Assembly: GCA_947034885.2 (NCBI GenBank)
Contig: OX344753.2
Location: 28,040,347-28,104,346, forward strand
Reading direction: 5' to 3'
Source: Thuidium tamariscinum
Lineage: Eukaryota > Streptophyta > Bryopsida > Hypnales > Thuidiaceae
Length of the DNA: 64,000 nucleotides
The position numbers were made by a program, and so were the translations under genes. The notes beneath the pieces are model-generated. The model ran no database searches, was not told the origin of the DNA, and saw only the letters and a program-made list of their open reading frames with translations. Each line of letters opens with the position of its first letter. Position 1 is the first letter of the stretch. This document shows, piece after piece, positions 1-11,992 of the stretch.

Positions 1-876
1 TGAGAAGAGGCCATCAGCCCCTTCTCCAAGATCTTCACCAAGGGAGAAGGAGCATGATCAACCCTTAGAAGAGCAAGATCAGCCATTGGAGGAGCAAGAC
101 CAGCCCTTGGAGGAGCAAGAGGAGCCACGTTATCCAACAAGGACTCGTAGGCCTCTAGGAGATTGGTGGCTGAATCACATTCTTCCCCCACAACGTGAAG
201 AAGAAGCCAACGTAGCTTGCTTTGGAGATGCAACCACACTTGGAGAAGTGTTGGGTTGTGAAGATGCAAGCAAGTGGGAGTTGGCTATGCAAACGAAGTG
301 TAAAGCCCTAGGTACACCACTTAACACTCATGAAGAGTTGCCCAAGCTCATAGATGACGAATTTGAGGAGGCAAGGGCTGAAATGCAAGGTGTGCCTTAT
401 AAGGCAGCGGTGAGTTCTTTGAAGCATGCCATGGAAGCCACAAGGGCTGATTTGGCATTATCGGTGAGTGTTGTATGTGAATCCATGTCTAAGTATGGCC
501 CAAAGTATTGGGCAGCGGTCAAGAGAGTGTTGAGATAGTTTTATGGCGTACTTGGTAAGCCACCAATCCAAACTTGATTGCAATGATAATTCATTGCACC
601 TTTGACCACTCTCAAAGTGGGAGTGTTGAAGATCATGTACATATTAGTGTAGACCATGTACATACAGCCCTAGGAGTAGCATTAGACACTAGGTTAGTCT
701 TAGAGTTCATTGGGTATTGCTCGTAGTCAAAGGCAGCCCATGAAAGGTAGTTATCCCACATGGTTTGTGGATAACTAGGGAAAGGCTTTTAGTATAAGAT
801 CAGCCCACTCATGGGTCTTTGTATCTTCCTACCATCTAAGTAAAGCCTTTCATCCATTCATACCTTTGTTTTCTCA
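1..876 (+). mobile_element. Ty1/copia retrotransposon relic: 3' internal region and 3' LTR
   Basis: A fossil copia element cut by the window edge. The stretch at 86-538 translates to copia polymerase fragments (the phrase GVPYKAAV and a MSKYGPKYWAAVKRV block also found in the copies near 18 kb and 35 kb). A purine-rich tract, AAAGTGGGAG, sits directly before the LTR, which runs from TGTTGAAG at 624 to TCTCA at 876 (253 bp, the same length as the two other LTRs in the window). The internal part is broken and much shorter than a complete copia polyprotein. Family assignment is firm; the 5' end lies outside the window. Confidence 0.85.
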
Positions 877-953
877 ATAGCTCCAAGATCTCCTCCAAAT
901 GCTTTGACTTCCTCCCTCAAACGCAACTCCAAGTGCGTGGGCCCATAACCTAT

Positions 954-1206
954 TGAGATTACAATGTTATGAATGGATGAAAGGCTTTACTTAGATGGTA
1001 GGAAGATACCATGGCCCATGAGTGGGCTGAACATAAGGGAGAAGCCTTTCCTTAGTTATCCACAAACCATGTGGGATAACTAAACACTATGGGCTGCCTT
1101 TGACTACAAGCAATACCCAAGGGACTCTAAGCCTAACTAAGAGTCTACTCCTACTCCTAGGGCTGAATGTACATAGTCTACACTAATATGTACATGATCT
1201 TCAACA
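954..1206 (-). mobile_element. copia LTR in opposite orientation
   Basis: A second 253-bp LTR of the same copia family, reading on the minus strand from TGTTGAAGATC at 1206 down to TCTCA at 954. With the LTR at 624-876 it forms an imperfect palindrome with a 77-bp centre. Only the LTR and at most a short piece of the leader (877-953) are present, so this is the remnant of an element inserted tail to tail with the first or left by an inversion. Confidence 0.8.
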
Positions 1207-1216
1207 CATCTCTGTT

Positions 1217-1350
1217 GCCCTGAGTCGTAATCGGTGAGGATTGTCTGCTTCTCTGCCGCCCTGAGTCATATTCGGTGAGGACTGTCTGTTCTAATCGGAG
1301 TGTTTCAATGTGTTGCTGCCCTGAGTCATGATCGGTGAGGGCTGTCTGTT
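1217..1350 (+). repeat. three short direct repeats upstream of the RT gene
   Basis: GCCCTGAGTC followed by ATCGGTGAGG or a close variant and then CTGTCTG recurs at 1217, 1258 and 1318 (spacings 41 and 60). The repeats lie between the copia LTR and the reverse transcriptase frame. They may be part of the leader of that retroelement; no known regulatory site is recognised. Confidence 0.6.
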
Positions 1351-1528
1351 CTAATCGTGGTTTCGATGTGTTGTACGGGTTTCAGAAAATGCAAGATTTA
1401 TTTCGGTAGACCCACTGGGACGTCGGGTTCTTGGAAAGACTGAATCTCGTGCTAAGACAGGTTTCATTACGTTGTCTTATCATTCTCGTGCATTGGAATG
1501 GATCAACATCCGCCAATTGTTTGTGGAG

Positions 1529-3541
1529 ATGTTGATTGCATTTGGTTTTGAGAGTTTGGTGGAGGTTGTACAAGGGATTGTTATTGCTTGGCGTTACAAT
1601 AAGAATCTAGCAACTTACTTGTACAAACCGGCTTGTGTGTTCAAATCGTTTTCTTTCTTAGAGTTGCTTGATGTTAATGTAAAGTGTGCGTGTCTGCAAG
1701 TAAAGAAGCTCCAGCGCTTCATCGATCCTCTCACACAGTCTGAAACTTCTAGTTTTGTTCCTGCTGCCCCCCATGTTCAGACTATGAACATGGATATTAT
1801 CCAAAATACTCAGTTACGTCAAGCAGTTCGGTTAGGGTTGAATCATATTCCCCTCCAACCGACCAAGATCAGTGCTTGCATCCACACGCTAATGGACGCA
1901 TTTGAGCAATTGAGTAAAATTTTACAGCTTGCCGATCTGGAGTTCCCAGTCGATACCGCCAACTCCTGGCTCCGTGATACGGCTCTTGCGCAGCTTAAAC
2001 TCGCCCAGAAGCAAAATCGGTTTGGTTTCCGTATGTCTGGGCAGGATCTATTTTCGATCAAGGCAGTTAAAAACGATGTTGCTTGGATTACTAAGCGGTT
2101 GTTTTGCTCTGGATTGGATAAGGCAGGTAACACATGTTGTTTCTTATGCATTCGCCATATTCGATTAATGGCTGCAGAAAGACTCTCGGGTCCTGACTTT
2201 CGACCTTGCATGGAAGATGGTACTTGGGTATTGAGGTCCCACATTTTGCTGAAAATTGCGAACGAGTTACGAAGCTTATTTCCTGAATTGGCAATTCAGT
2301 ATGAAGCTTTGCCATATTTAATGGCAACCTTCAAACAGCATAAAGGCAAATATAGGTGGTTAACCAATGCCTTTCACACTTCTTTTTGTAGAATTGCACA
2401 TTTATTGACTATTGCAACTATGCTGATACTTGATTCAGTGAAGCTATGGGCAGCAGAGATGTCCTCTTCCTATAAGAATTTTATGCAAGTAGAGACGTCA
2501 TTATTTTGGGTGATTAATTCGGTCATTGAGATCTCCCTTAATTTACCTGAGTCTCTTTCTGACATCTTTGTTGGTGATATTACAAGATGTTATGAATCCA
2601 TTCCATTGGAAGGAGGGGACAACCTCTTGAGTGCTATTAAACACCTAATTATTTTAGGGTTTAAACAAAAAGCTAAAGAGTATCCTCGTGCCACTCCTAA
2701 AATTTGGATTAGAGTGGATCATGAGGGTCAAGCGGCACGTGCAAAATGGTCCACCTCTGCCCCTCAAGGAAATTGGTTTGAATTAGATGAACAATGCCTC
2801 ATTAACCTTCATGATTGGTTAATGCACAATTGTTTTGTCAATCTTGGTGATCGAGTTTGGCAACAAGTTTCCGGAATTCCTATGGGGTTTTCATGTTCAC
2901 CTCTTTGGTGCAATATGTATTTGCTATACTATGAATCTCGATTCATACAGAGATTAGCATGCTTAGGTCGTCCTGACCTTATGGCTAAATTCAAATATTC
3001 ATACAGGTACATTGATGATTTATGTCTAATCAACAATGGTATGGCTACTCAGTTCTTGTCACCTCACCAAGAACAAGTAGCTGACAATCCTTTTTGGATT
3101 TATCCTTTGCATGTATTGGAGATAAAACCAGAGATTGCCAAATATGTTGAGTCTGATCCTATGAGGGGGATTGCAGCACATTTTATGAATTTAAATATTT
3201 CCATAACCACTCAGGAACAAGTTCCAGGAAACTTCCATTTAAGCAAGTTTGATAAAAGAAGGGATTTACCATTCTCTTATGCACAATATATTGCTTTTCG
3301 TTCCAATAGGCCCATTCGGCAATCCTATGGAATAGTTATTTCTCAAACTTTTCCAATCTTATATCTTTCAAGTGATGTATCATCTGCGGCACATGAGATC
3401 CATATCCTTATTTCAACATTGGAAAGTAATGGTTTCTACCGCAACAGATTATTGGAATTTGTGACAAGATTCCTTAGTACCAACAACTTTCCAGGTGTTC
3501 GATTTGATGTCAACACCCTGTTAGGTGTTTTAAGGTACTAA
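1529..3541 (+). CDS. Penelope-like reverse transcriptase, apparently without GIY-YIG endonuclease
   Basis: An uninterrupted frame that is open from 1355; the first in-frame ATG is at 1529 (670 aa), so the true start or a 5' truncation is unresolved. Numbering from codon 1472, the RT motifs are: motif A GDITRCYESI with Asp369, an insertion, GIPMGFSCSPLWCN at 468-481, and the catalytic YIDD box at 513-516. It is followed by KFDKRRDLPF and SYGIVISQ, a C-terminal pattern that I know from Penelope-like RTs of the type reported in cnidarians, protists and green plants. All catalytic aspartates are present. No GIY-YIG module, LTR, integrase, RNase H or gag is visible. Endonuclease-lacking Penelope-like elements are known to sit at telomeres, and a CCCTAAA-type run lies 160 bp downstream. 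The frame looks whole and may be active or recent. A telomerase or group II intron RT is a less likely alternative. Confidence 0.75.
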   Translation: MLIAFGFESLVEVVQGIVIAWRYNKNLATYLYKPACVFKSFSFLELLDVNVKCACLQVKKLQRFIDPLTQSETSSFVPAAPHVQTMNMDIIQNTQLRQAVRLGLNHIPLQPTKISACIHTLMDAFEQLSKILQLADLEFPVDTANSWLRDTALAQLKLAQKQNRFGFRMSGQDLFSIKAVKNDVAWITKRLFCSGLDKAGNTCCFLCIRHIRLMAAERLSGPDFRPCMEDGTWVLRSHILLKIANELRSLFPELAIQYEALPYLMATFKQHKGKYRWLTNAFHTSFCRIAHLLTIATMLILDSVKLWAAEMSSSYKNFMQVETSLFWVINSVIEISLNLPESLSDIFVGDITRCYESIPLEGGDNLLSAIKHLIILGFKQKAKEYPRATPKIWIRVDHEGQAARAKWSTSAPQGNWFELDEQCLINLHDWLMHNCFVNLGDRVWQQVSGIPMGFSCSPLWCNMYLLYYESRFIQRLACLGRPDLMAKFKYSYRYIDDLCLINNGMATQFLSPHQEQVADNPFWIYPLHVLEIKPEIAKYVESDPMRGIAAHFMNLNISITTQEQVPGNFHLSKFDKRRDLPFSYAQYIAFRSNRPIRQSYGIVISQTFPILYLSSDVSSAAHEIHILISTLESNGFYRNRLLEFVTRFLSTNNFPGVRFDVNTLLGVLRY

Positions 3542-3698
3542 TCAAGTCCTTTAGTAATTTCTTCTATCTTCATGTTTATGGGTTTAAAACATTGATGATT
3601 TTTTCATCTATGTTTTTGAGGTAAGCCTGGTGTGCCCCCTTGGTATGGGGTACACCAGTACACTTACCAGGGGCCGCTATCCAGGGGTGGTGGCGGGT

Positions 3699-3725
3699 AC
3701 CCTAAACCCTAAATCCTAAACCCTC
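3699..3725 (+). repeat. interstitial telomere-like repeat
   Basis: About four units of the plant telomere word CCCTAAA, one of them changed (AAATCCTAAA), about 160 bp after the RT stop codon. The same words reappear at the start of the next 2-kb unit (5677-5700) and after it (7671-7735). Confidence 0.75.
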
Positions 3726-5191
3726 AGTCTTGGCACATTATGTGTATTTATACTCTAAGTTTTGACAAAGGATAAGGTGATGTGTCCTCCTTTGAAGAAA
3801 TATAGATTTTATTTTTATTTGGTGGGAAGGTTTTTTCCTTATAAATATCTATAGCAAAATCAGAGACCAATTTTTATTTTTGCCTCTGGATTTTTGCTTG
3901 TAGACCTGATGACTATAATAACATGGTAATTAAATATGTACCATGTGATTTTTTCTTGTAGTAGTCCTTTCTACCTACCCATACTTGTTAATTTCCTTCA
4001 AATGGTATTTTTATGTTTGGCCATATGTGCTCTAAAGTACCATGCCACCTTTCTATAGTTTGTAGGTATGAGTGTATGACATAATATTTTATGGATTTTT
4101 TAGTAGAAAGCCTTTATAAATTTTGGGCATGTTAATACATGAAAGTGAACTCACCATACAATTACTATTATTGTGGTGGGTGGTCTCAATGTAATTTTAG
4201 CATGGAACGTGGAGATTTTAGGACCTTCCATGTTGAATGAAGCATGATGCAGGGCTTTATGACTTTGTATCTTTGCCCCAAATTAGGGGTCATCTTGGTT
4301 TTTTCCAATACCATGACACCATTTATTTGTTTATTTCTAACCTATTGTTTAAAGCCGTGGTAAAAATTGTAGTTGGCATGGCTTATGTCCTACCAGTTAA
4401 ATTTTTGAGGTATTTTAGACTCAATTTAATTGATCAAGGGGGTTGTAAAATTCGAACCTTCTTGGGTAGGTGAAGATAAGTACTCTGTACTTTGACATGA
4501 CCAGGTGTCTTGTACCTCATTGGTAGTTGGTGTAGGCTTGTCTGGCACACCATAGGGGGTACCATGATGGACTGCACATGATGGGCTACTTTTATGTGTG
4601 GATGGTTCTCAACTCCCCACATGGTCAGGGTGGTTGGATGTTTCTGAATTTAGAAGCTTTCTAGAACAAGTCTTGTTGACTTGACTATTCCTTGGAGCCA
4701 ATGCACGGTTCCGTGGCTCCCAAGACATAGACTATGCCTAGGTGTGGCTGGCATGTATAAGAAGGGCAGTTCCATACTTGAGTCTTGCATAATTGGCTCC
4801 GGCTGGCTGGCTCTCTTGCAGTATTGGAAGGCACTTCGTGGGGTGTGAGGATAGAGATGGCGTCTACACAGGTTTTCTATGAGGCACATTTGTGATTAGA
4901 CTTGAGCTTGTTGTCAGTTTCTTGTGAGATTTTTAAGCCTTGTTTTGTGAATGTTTCCTTTGTGACTGCTATAACACGCTGTTGTGAACTAAAGACACCT
5001 TGTCTACAACTTACTAACATCCTGATGTTGGGTTTGTTATGGAGACAGGTGAGGTTCACAACCTCTTTGGTTACTTCACCAAGACAGCTTATTCCAAGAT
5101 GTTGACAACTTTTGGTTTTTTATGGGTTATTAAATCATATTGTGGACATGATTTAGTCTATTACATGAAGAAGTTAGTCTTTAAGGACTTG

Positions 5192-5211
5192 ATATATATA
5201 TATATATATAT
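5192..5211. repeat. (AT)n microsatellite
   Basis: About ten AT dinucleotides in the first 2-kb unit; absent from the second. Confidence 0.9.
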
Positions 5212-5676
5212 TTTAAAGTTTCATGGTTGATATAGCACCATGTAATGATTTGATGTGATCCATGTGATTGAGTGAGATATCTTCTCTGATTTGAAGCTTA
5301 AAGATTTGGAGGTGTTTTGATTGTACTTTTTTTAATAAGATTAGCTTGTTTTGGAGAGCACTTTTCTTATTTAGTTTCTAGGAATCATTATTACTATAAG
5401 GTATTTGGTTCCTATAGGGATTTTTGTGCCTCATTGATGGTAGGCTTTATGTGGGAAACTGCCTATCTTATCAAATGATTGCTTAGAAATTATGTAGTAC
5501 TATGAAGTCCATAATTTCTATGAATTAGGTTTGGCTATGATGGATAGTTTAAACTTGAAGTACTTATCTTACCTTTTATGTTTTGTAAATGATTAAGTTA
5601 GGCTTTAGCCATGGTTGATTTGGAAATTAATAGGTAGAGCCCTGTATGGGGATGTCCCTCCCACCCACCCGGGTTG

Positions 5677-5701
5677 CCTAAACCTTAAACCCTAAACCCT
5701 C
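5677..5701 (+). repeat. interstitial telomere-like repeat
   Basis: Three to four CCTAAAC-type units at the start of the second 2-kb repeat unit, followed by the same CAGTCTTG seen after the first run. Confidence 0.75.
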
Positions 5702-7670
5702 AGTCTTGCACATTATGTGTTTTATAATGTTTGGTTCTTTCGAAGGATATGGTGGTAAATTATCCCCCTTTGGAGAATGATAGATCATTTATTTTGTGGT
5801 AGGAGTACCCTTTATAAATGTCTATTGCAAATAAGAGACCAATTTTTAAATTTACCTCTGATGTTTTGCATATGAACCTGTTAACTATGGTAATATGGTT
5901 GCTTAACACATACCATGGGATATTGTCATGTATTGTCCCTCCCACCCACCCATAGGGGTTAATTTCCTTCAAATGGTATTCTTTTGAGGAGCTTGATGTG
6001 CTTTGGAAATACCATGCCACAGTTTTTTAAACTATGAGTATTTTATAGATTTTTTCTTGAAAAGCCTTTAAAATTTTAAATTTTAAAATTTTAAATTTTG
6101 GCCATGTAAATTACATGGAGGAGAGCTCACCATACTATTGCCCATGTGTATGTTTGGGAGTTTGTTGTATAAGTTTAGCATGGAATGTGGAAATTTATAA
6201 CCTTCCATGTGCTATGAAGTTGGATGCATGGTAAATATGCCTTTGTATCTTTGCTCCAATTAAGTGTCATCAAGGTTTTCAATACCATGACACCATTAGT
6301 GTAAGTTCCAACTTGTTGATTAAACTATGGTAGAGTTTTATTCAACATAGCTTAGATCATATTTTCTTAAAAATTCAATGTCTATGAGTCGGTCTGGTCT
6401 TTGCAAGACTCGGTTGAATTAACCAAGGGAGTGAAAAATGTGAGCCTTCCTCGGTAGGTAAAGAAAAGTACTTTGTACTTTGATATGACCAGGTGTCTTG
6501 TACCTCATTGATAGTTAGTGTAGGCTTGTCTGGCACACTATAGGGTGTACCATGATCAACCGCACATGGTGGGCTACTCACATGTATGTGTAGCCCTCAA
6601 CTGCTTATGTGGTCATGATTGGTTGGAATTTTCTTACTTTTGAGGCCTTCTAGAACAAGTCTGGTTGACTTGACTATTCCATGGGTCTACAATACAGTTA
6701 CTTGGCTCCCAAGGTATAGACTATACCTAGGTATGGCTGGCTTGTATATAAAGGGCACTTCCAGGCTTGAGTCCTTCACAATTTGCTTTGGCTGGTTGGC
6801 TCTCTTGCGGTATTGGAGGATACTAAGTGTGGTGTGAGGATAGATATGGCGTCTACACAGGTTTTCTATATGGCACATTTGTGTTGGACTTTGGCCTTTT
6901 GTCAATTTCTTGTGTGAAGTTTTAGCTTGGTTGTGTGATTTTTTCCTTTGTGACTGCTATGACACGCTGTTGTGAACTGAAGACACCTTGTCTACAACTT
7001 ACTAACATCCTAATGTTTGGTTTGTTATAGGGACAAGTGAGGTTCACAACCTCTTAGGTTACTTCACCAAATCAAGGCTTATTCCAAGATGATGACAATT
7101 TGTTTATGGGTTACTTAATCATGCTTTAGATATGGTTGAATGTGTGACATGAAGATATTAGCCTCTAAGTACTTGATCCCCTTTTCATGATTATTGTAGT
7201 ACCATGTAATGATCTGGCATGATCTATATGGTTTACTGGAAATCTTTGTTGAAAGATTTGTAGTTGATGTGATGGTACTATTGGATGTGATGGTACTATT
7301 TGGTGAGTTGGTATGGTTAGAATAATACATGCCTTTCTTACTTTAAAAGAATTATTATTCTAGCAAACTATATGTTTGTTTGTTTTTGGAGGTTTATAAA
7401 CCTTATTGATAGAAGGTTGTAGATGATAAATACCTCTCTTATCAATTGTTTTTTATGCCATATGAAGTCTATAAGTTCTTTGACTAATTGGCTTTTATTG
7501 ATTTGATAGTTTAAAATTCCTATCTTATCAGTGTTGTTTTGGAAATTACTAGTCAAGGTTTAGCCATGGTTAGTTTGGAAGTTTGTAGGAAGAGCCCTGT
7601 ATGGGGATGTCCCTCCCACCCACCCAGGTTTCCTAAAAACCTTGTAACCGTGTACTCTATGGCCTATACC

Positions 7671-7735
7671 CAAACCCTATACCCCCAAACCCTATATCCT
7701 AAACCCTAAAAACCCTAAAATCTAAAACTTAACCT
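7671..7735 (+). repeat. interstitial telomere-like repeat, degenerate
   Basis: A run of CCCTAAA and variants (CCCTATA, CCTAAAA), the longest telomere-like stretch on this side of the window, at the point where the 2-kb repeats give way to very AT-rich DNA. Confidence 0.7.
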
Positions 7736-7739
7736 AAGC

Positions 7740-10130
7740 AAATCGAAACCCACTATAGAAAATTTAAAAAAAAATTAAAACTAAAATGAGATGTTTTTCA
7801 TTACAATTCGACATTTTCTTTATAAACATAATAGTACCTATATTTTTCCATTAGAAAAATTGAGAAGTTTAATGACTTGTAAAAAGATGAATATTAATTT
7901 TACCAATAATGTTGTTCACTTCTTTCTTTATGAGAAGAAAAAGCAAGCTTCTTCTTGCAATAAGTCTAATAAAAATTCTTCTCTAAGAATTTAAGACACG
8001 TATTTTTATTTTTTGTTACAATTGAATATTATCTTAATAAGAAAACAATTTTCATATCATTTCTTTATCATTTCAAATAATTTTTTAGTTTGATTATATT
8101 GAAAACATCCATAATATTCTTTTTTTTAAATCTGAATATATTTTGTATCAAATTAAAATAAACTCTTTTTTTTCTATTATTCTTCTTTATAAGGATAAGA
8201 AAACACACATCAATGACATCATTAGAAACCATGATTATATAAATTATAGAATAATATATTGACAAGGATAAAAATCCCTTTGCTCATGACATTTATGTAA
8301 TTCAATATTTTCTTTAGAAAAATGAAAATGCCCATTATCTCTATTCCGTTGAAATAAAAGTAAATAAATAAATAAGAGTGCTTTTTTTCTCTTAATGATA
8401 TACACAACTATAAGAAGAAAACAATACATTGTATTTAAATTCTATATTACAAAAAAAAATCCACACTTAGTTCTTTTATTACATTTAAGTATTATCTTTC
8501 ATACTAGAATCATACAACCCACTTTTTTTCCTAAGTTATGCTTGAGTATTTCTTGAGTACAATAGAAGTACCATTGTTTATTTTGTTTATTATGATGGAA
8601 TATGTTTTGTAATTCAAGATTCACATAATCCATTCTTTTTTTAGGGTCATGTATTTTCTTGAAGACATTAGAACACACTTTTTAGTTTTTATTTTCTTTT
8701 ATAACCTTTGAAAATATTTTGTACTTGATGTTTTATATATTGACCCATTTTTTTCCTTTATCTTTATTTGTCTTCTTTTCAAACAATAATAACTTCTTTC
8801 TTTATTTTCTTTGTTACAATTGAGTATATTTTGTAGTTCAAGATTTCTACAACCCAATTCTTTCTTAATCTTAGTGTATTTTCTTTACAACAATAAGAAC
8901 ATCCTTGTTTATTTTCGTTTTTATAGTTGAATATTATATTAAATAAAAGATTCATACAATCCATCTTTTTCCTTTCATGTTTTTTTTCCTTAGGGACATT
9001 AAAACACACTTTTTTATTTTCATTTTGAAAAAATGAAGATATTTTGTACTTGATTTTTGATACAATTGAGTATTATCTTGAATATTAGATTCGTACAACC
9101 TATTTTTTTCCCTTACTCATGTGTATTTTCTATGAGACAACAAGAACTTCCTAATATAATTTCTTTTATTACAATTAGGTATTATCTTAAGCACAAAATT
9201 CATACAACTCATTTTTCCTTTTCTTGAAGTCATTAAAAACACTATTTTTTATTTCCCTATACTACAATACAATTTTTTTTCATTATGTTCTTAATTCATA
9301 CTCCCTCTATTCCACTAGAAAGCTCCAAATTAGATATTTGTTTCACAAAAACCTTTATTTCTTAATTTTGACCATTTAGTACCAAGTTTTTTTCAAGTTT
9401 TTTGTTTTGAATGACCTTGTGACGGCAAGTGAAACAATGTGGGAGCAAATTTTAAGATTTGCAAGCTTAGCCTTGCCCATTTAAAGGTCATTGCATAAAT
9501 TGCTCCTTCAAATACTAGTACTAATGTATTAAGTGCCAACTTTGTTCCTTGGCAAATTTGATTATAAAATCAACTAGTACTTTTTTCTGGATATTTAGGT
9601 TAAAGAAGAAGTTTCTAGAATCTTAATGTTGCCACCACCTTTTAAATAATTTAAAATAATGGAAGTGGCAACATTCCCAAACTAAGCTCAAAAATCATAC
9701 TTTGCACAAGGATTTGGGATGTCTACACGATAGCACCTAAACTAAACATTCTACATAGATATGGGGGATGGATTAATTGTTCTTCAATGCATGTATTGCT
9801 AGCACTATGACTTAAAAAACAATTAAGTTAATTTCTCAAAGGAAAGATTTTAGGAGGTTTGTACTTCGTAGTGGAATAGAGGGACTATAATTCATTTTTT
9901 CCCCTTTTTTGGTTATGCATTTTCTTTAACACCACAAAACACCCATATTTTTTCACTTTTTTACAACAAAGTCTGTTTTTTAATAAAAGATTCTTAGAAT
10001 CCATTTTCTTTCTTTTAAGGTCATTATAATTTTTATTAAAACAACAAGAACAATCATATATTTCTTTAAATTATAATTGTTATAATTGATTGAATTTTAC
10101 AAATGACACTGATTGACCATTCAGGGTCCT
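7740..10130. repeat. AT-rich diverged tandem repeats, no gene seen
   Basis: Phrases such as TACAATTGAGTATTATCTTG, then CATACAACCCATTTTTT, return every 110 to 130 bp (for example near 8479, 8593, 8815, 8930, 9060, 9170). Units are strongly diverged. Small frames in this stretch are low-complexity and unsupported. The array is interrupted by the MITE at 9301-9885. Confidence 0.65.
9301..9885. mobile_element. Stowaway-like (Tc1/mariner) MITE
   Basis: Terminal inverted repeats CTCCCTCTATTCCACTA at the left and, on the minus strand from the right, GTCCCTCTATTCCACTA, flanked on both sides by TA (9299-9300 and 9886-9887). CTCCCTC ends with TA duplications are the hallmark of plant Stowaway elements. 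Length 585 bp with no coding capacity, so non-autonomous. Confidence 0.85.
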
Positions 10131-10199
10131 AATGTGTCATTTCTAAAAATGATGATGAGTGAAGACAGCTTTTATTTTACGCCATGCCTTGCGCCCTTG

Positions 10200-11985
10200 C
10201 ATTGATTGGTGGGTACAAGTTTAACCGGTTATACAATGGCAACCGGTCAAGTCCGTAAAGCAGGTGACCGGTGGTACCCGGTTCATGTTCAAACGGGGAC
10301 CGGTACTGTAGTTCACAAGAATCTCCGCTTAGTCCGTCATGTTACCTCATTTGTTGTCGATGAGCTTGGTTTTGCGTTGCCTTCACGCCCTTTGTGTTTA
10401 GGATTGTGAAGATTGGCTTCCATTGGAGACTTACATGTGTTGCGCTTGCGCTGTGGAGGAACGACAAAGGAGTCTTCGAAGGAAGTACATTGCATTTTCT
10501 TCTGCATTGTGCATCATCTCCCTTTGGTAGGTTTCTTCTACCTTTGTTTTTTTGAATTGCTTGTTGTTTTGACATTGCTTCTTGTTTAGTAACTCCATCT
10601 TACTTGAGTTGTTTTCTGTGAATGATTTAGGGTGGATTCACGTGCATGAAACCCCAATTCAAGGACTGGACATGCGTTGGTTCCAGTGTTCGCGAGTGGC
10701 ATTGCTAGTCTACTGTGATGACCATTGTCGTAGCACAGGAAAGCACAATTCCTTCTCTAAGGCTTTAGAATGCACTAAATTAGCCTTAAAGTGACTCGTG
10801 TATCGTTCCCAAGAGATTTGGTCGAAAGTTGACGAAAGACCGGAATACGTTAGTGGTTATCACAACAAAACCCAAGCAAAAGACTGATCCGGTCTGGGTC
10901 TCCAACGTTCCTAAGATTTCCTTGGACCTGATTACTAGATCAATCCTTTATCCTTCCAAACTAAGTCTATCTATCTATACCTGTATGTTCACCACCTTGA
11001 TGCTTACGCTTACTAGATATGGGACTAAAGACCGGATACTAGTAGCTGGTCCAATCCCTAGTATAGTAACCAAGTGTAAGTTTTACCTCGATAACAAGAG
11101 GGATCTGCTTGTTTGGGCGTTTAGGAAGGAAGCTTACTCCTACCCTTCAAGTTTTAAAGTGTCAGAAGTTCCACTTATAAGTAACAAGAAACTACTACTG
11201 CAAACAGACCGGAATACCTCACAACTGGACCGGGACTAATCCGACCCAGCAGGTCACGCAAGCACTCCTGCCTGATCCTAACAAAGGCTACAACGACGGA
11301 ATAACCAGTTAGTCTAATCCCTGGTAGAATAAGGGCGGTAGCTTATGCAAGAGAGCTGAATTTCCTCACTTAGTCCTTCTTTCTTCTACAGAGACCGGAT
11401 CACCATTCAGTTGGCATTTGGCCGGACGCTCCCGATCTCAAACCCAGACTCTACAAGTGTCTATCTCTATCAAATACTCCCTAGACCTGTTCCAGAAAGC
11501 ACTGTGGGATCCTGCACAAATTCCCTATCAAAACCAAATTCACTTTAAGTCCAGAGACCGGATAAACTAAACATCCGGGCACACACTTATCCATACAAGG
11601 TTGCAATCCTAACCATCACCATAAGACTTTGACAAGGTCCCATGCACACAGTCCACTTCAGAGTGAATCAGAAAGGTTCTGACTTGTATTTGCAACACAA
11701 AAACTTGTGAAAGTAAGATAACATAATGCGCGCCCGAATTCAATTACGAACCGGGTTTAAATACTAAACTGCAAGAAAACCTAAAAGTGCAAATGGAATC
11801 AACACCAGCCGCCAAGAATGCCACCTCACATTCCTCTACAACTTGGGTAGGTTGACTTCCACAAAACTACAAAAATACCAACAAAATAGGATCACAGATC
11901 CTACATATCTGGATCCGGTCTAAGTTCAAAAGTTCCTAACCTAAATATAACTTGGTTTAGCCGCCTTCCTATCTACCTGTAATTA
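10200..11985. other. ACCGG-rich non-coding block downstream of the coiled-coil gene
   Basis: ACCGG, ACCGGT and GACCGGAT are strongly over-represented from about 10220 through the gene to 14530 and absent from the flanking AT-rich DNA, so 10.2-14.5 kb looks like one inserted unit. Frames at 10206-10409 and 10829-11239 on the plus strand have no recognisable domain and are not called as genes. Unit ends were not found. Confidence 0.5.
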
Positions 11986-11992
11986 ATGCCCC

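Larger units (their letters stand above)
3640..7620 (+). repeat. diverged tandem duplication, about 2-kb unit
   Basis: Two units in direct orientation, for example GGCGTCTACACAGG at about 4860 and again at about 6849, an offset of 1989. Each unit begins with telomere-like words followed by CAGTCTTG and CACATTATGTG, and ends near GCCCTGTATGGGGATGTCCC (5640 and 7590). The start of a third unit is seen at 7560-7740. The units differ by many substitutions and small indels and share no long reading frame, so no gene is called. They may be 3' tails of the neighbouring retroelement or subtelomere-type repeats. Confidence 0.75.

Noticed and set aside
10829-11239. 136-aa plus-strand frame in the ACCGG-rich block
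   Set aside because: No domain, no homologue in the related block, and ACCGG words run through it; insufficient support.
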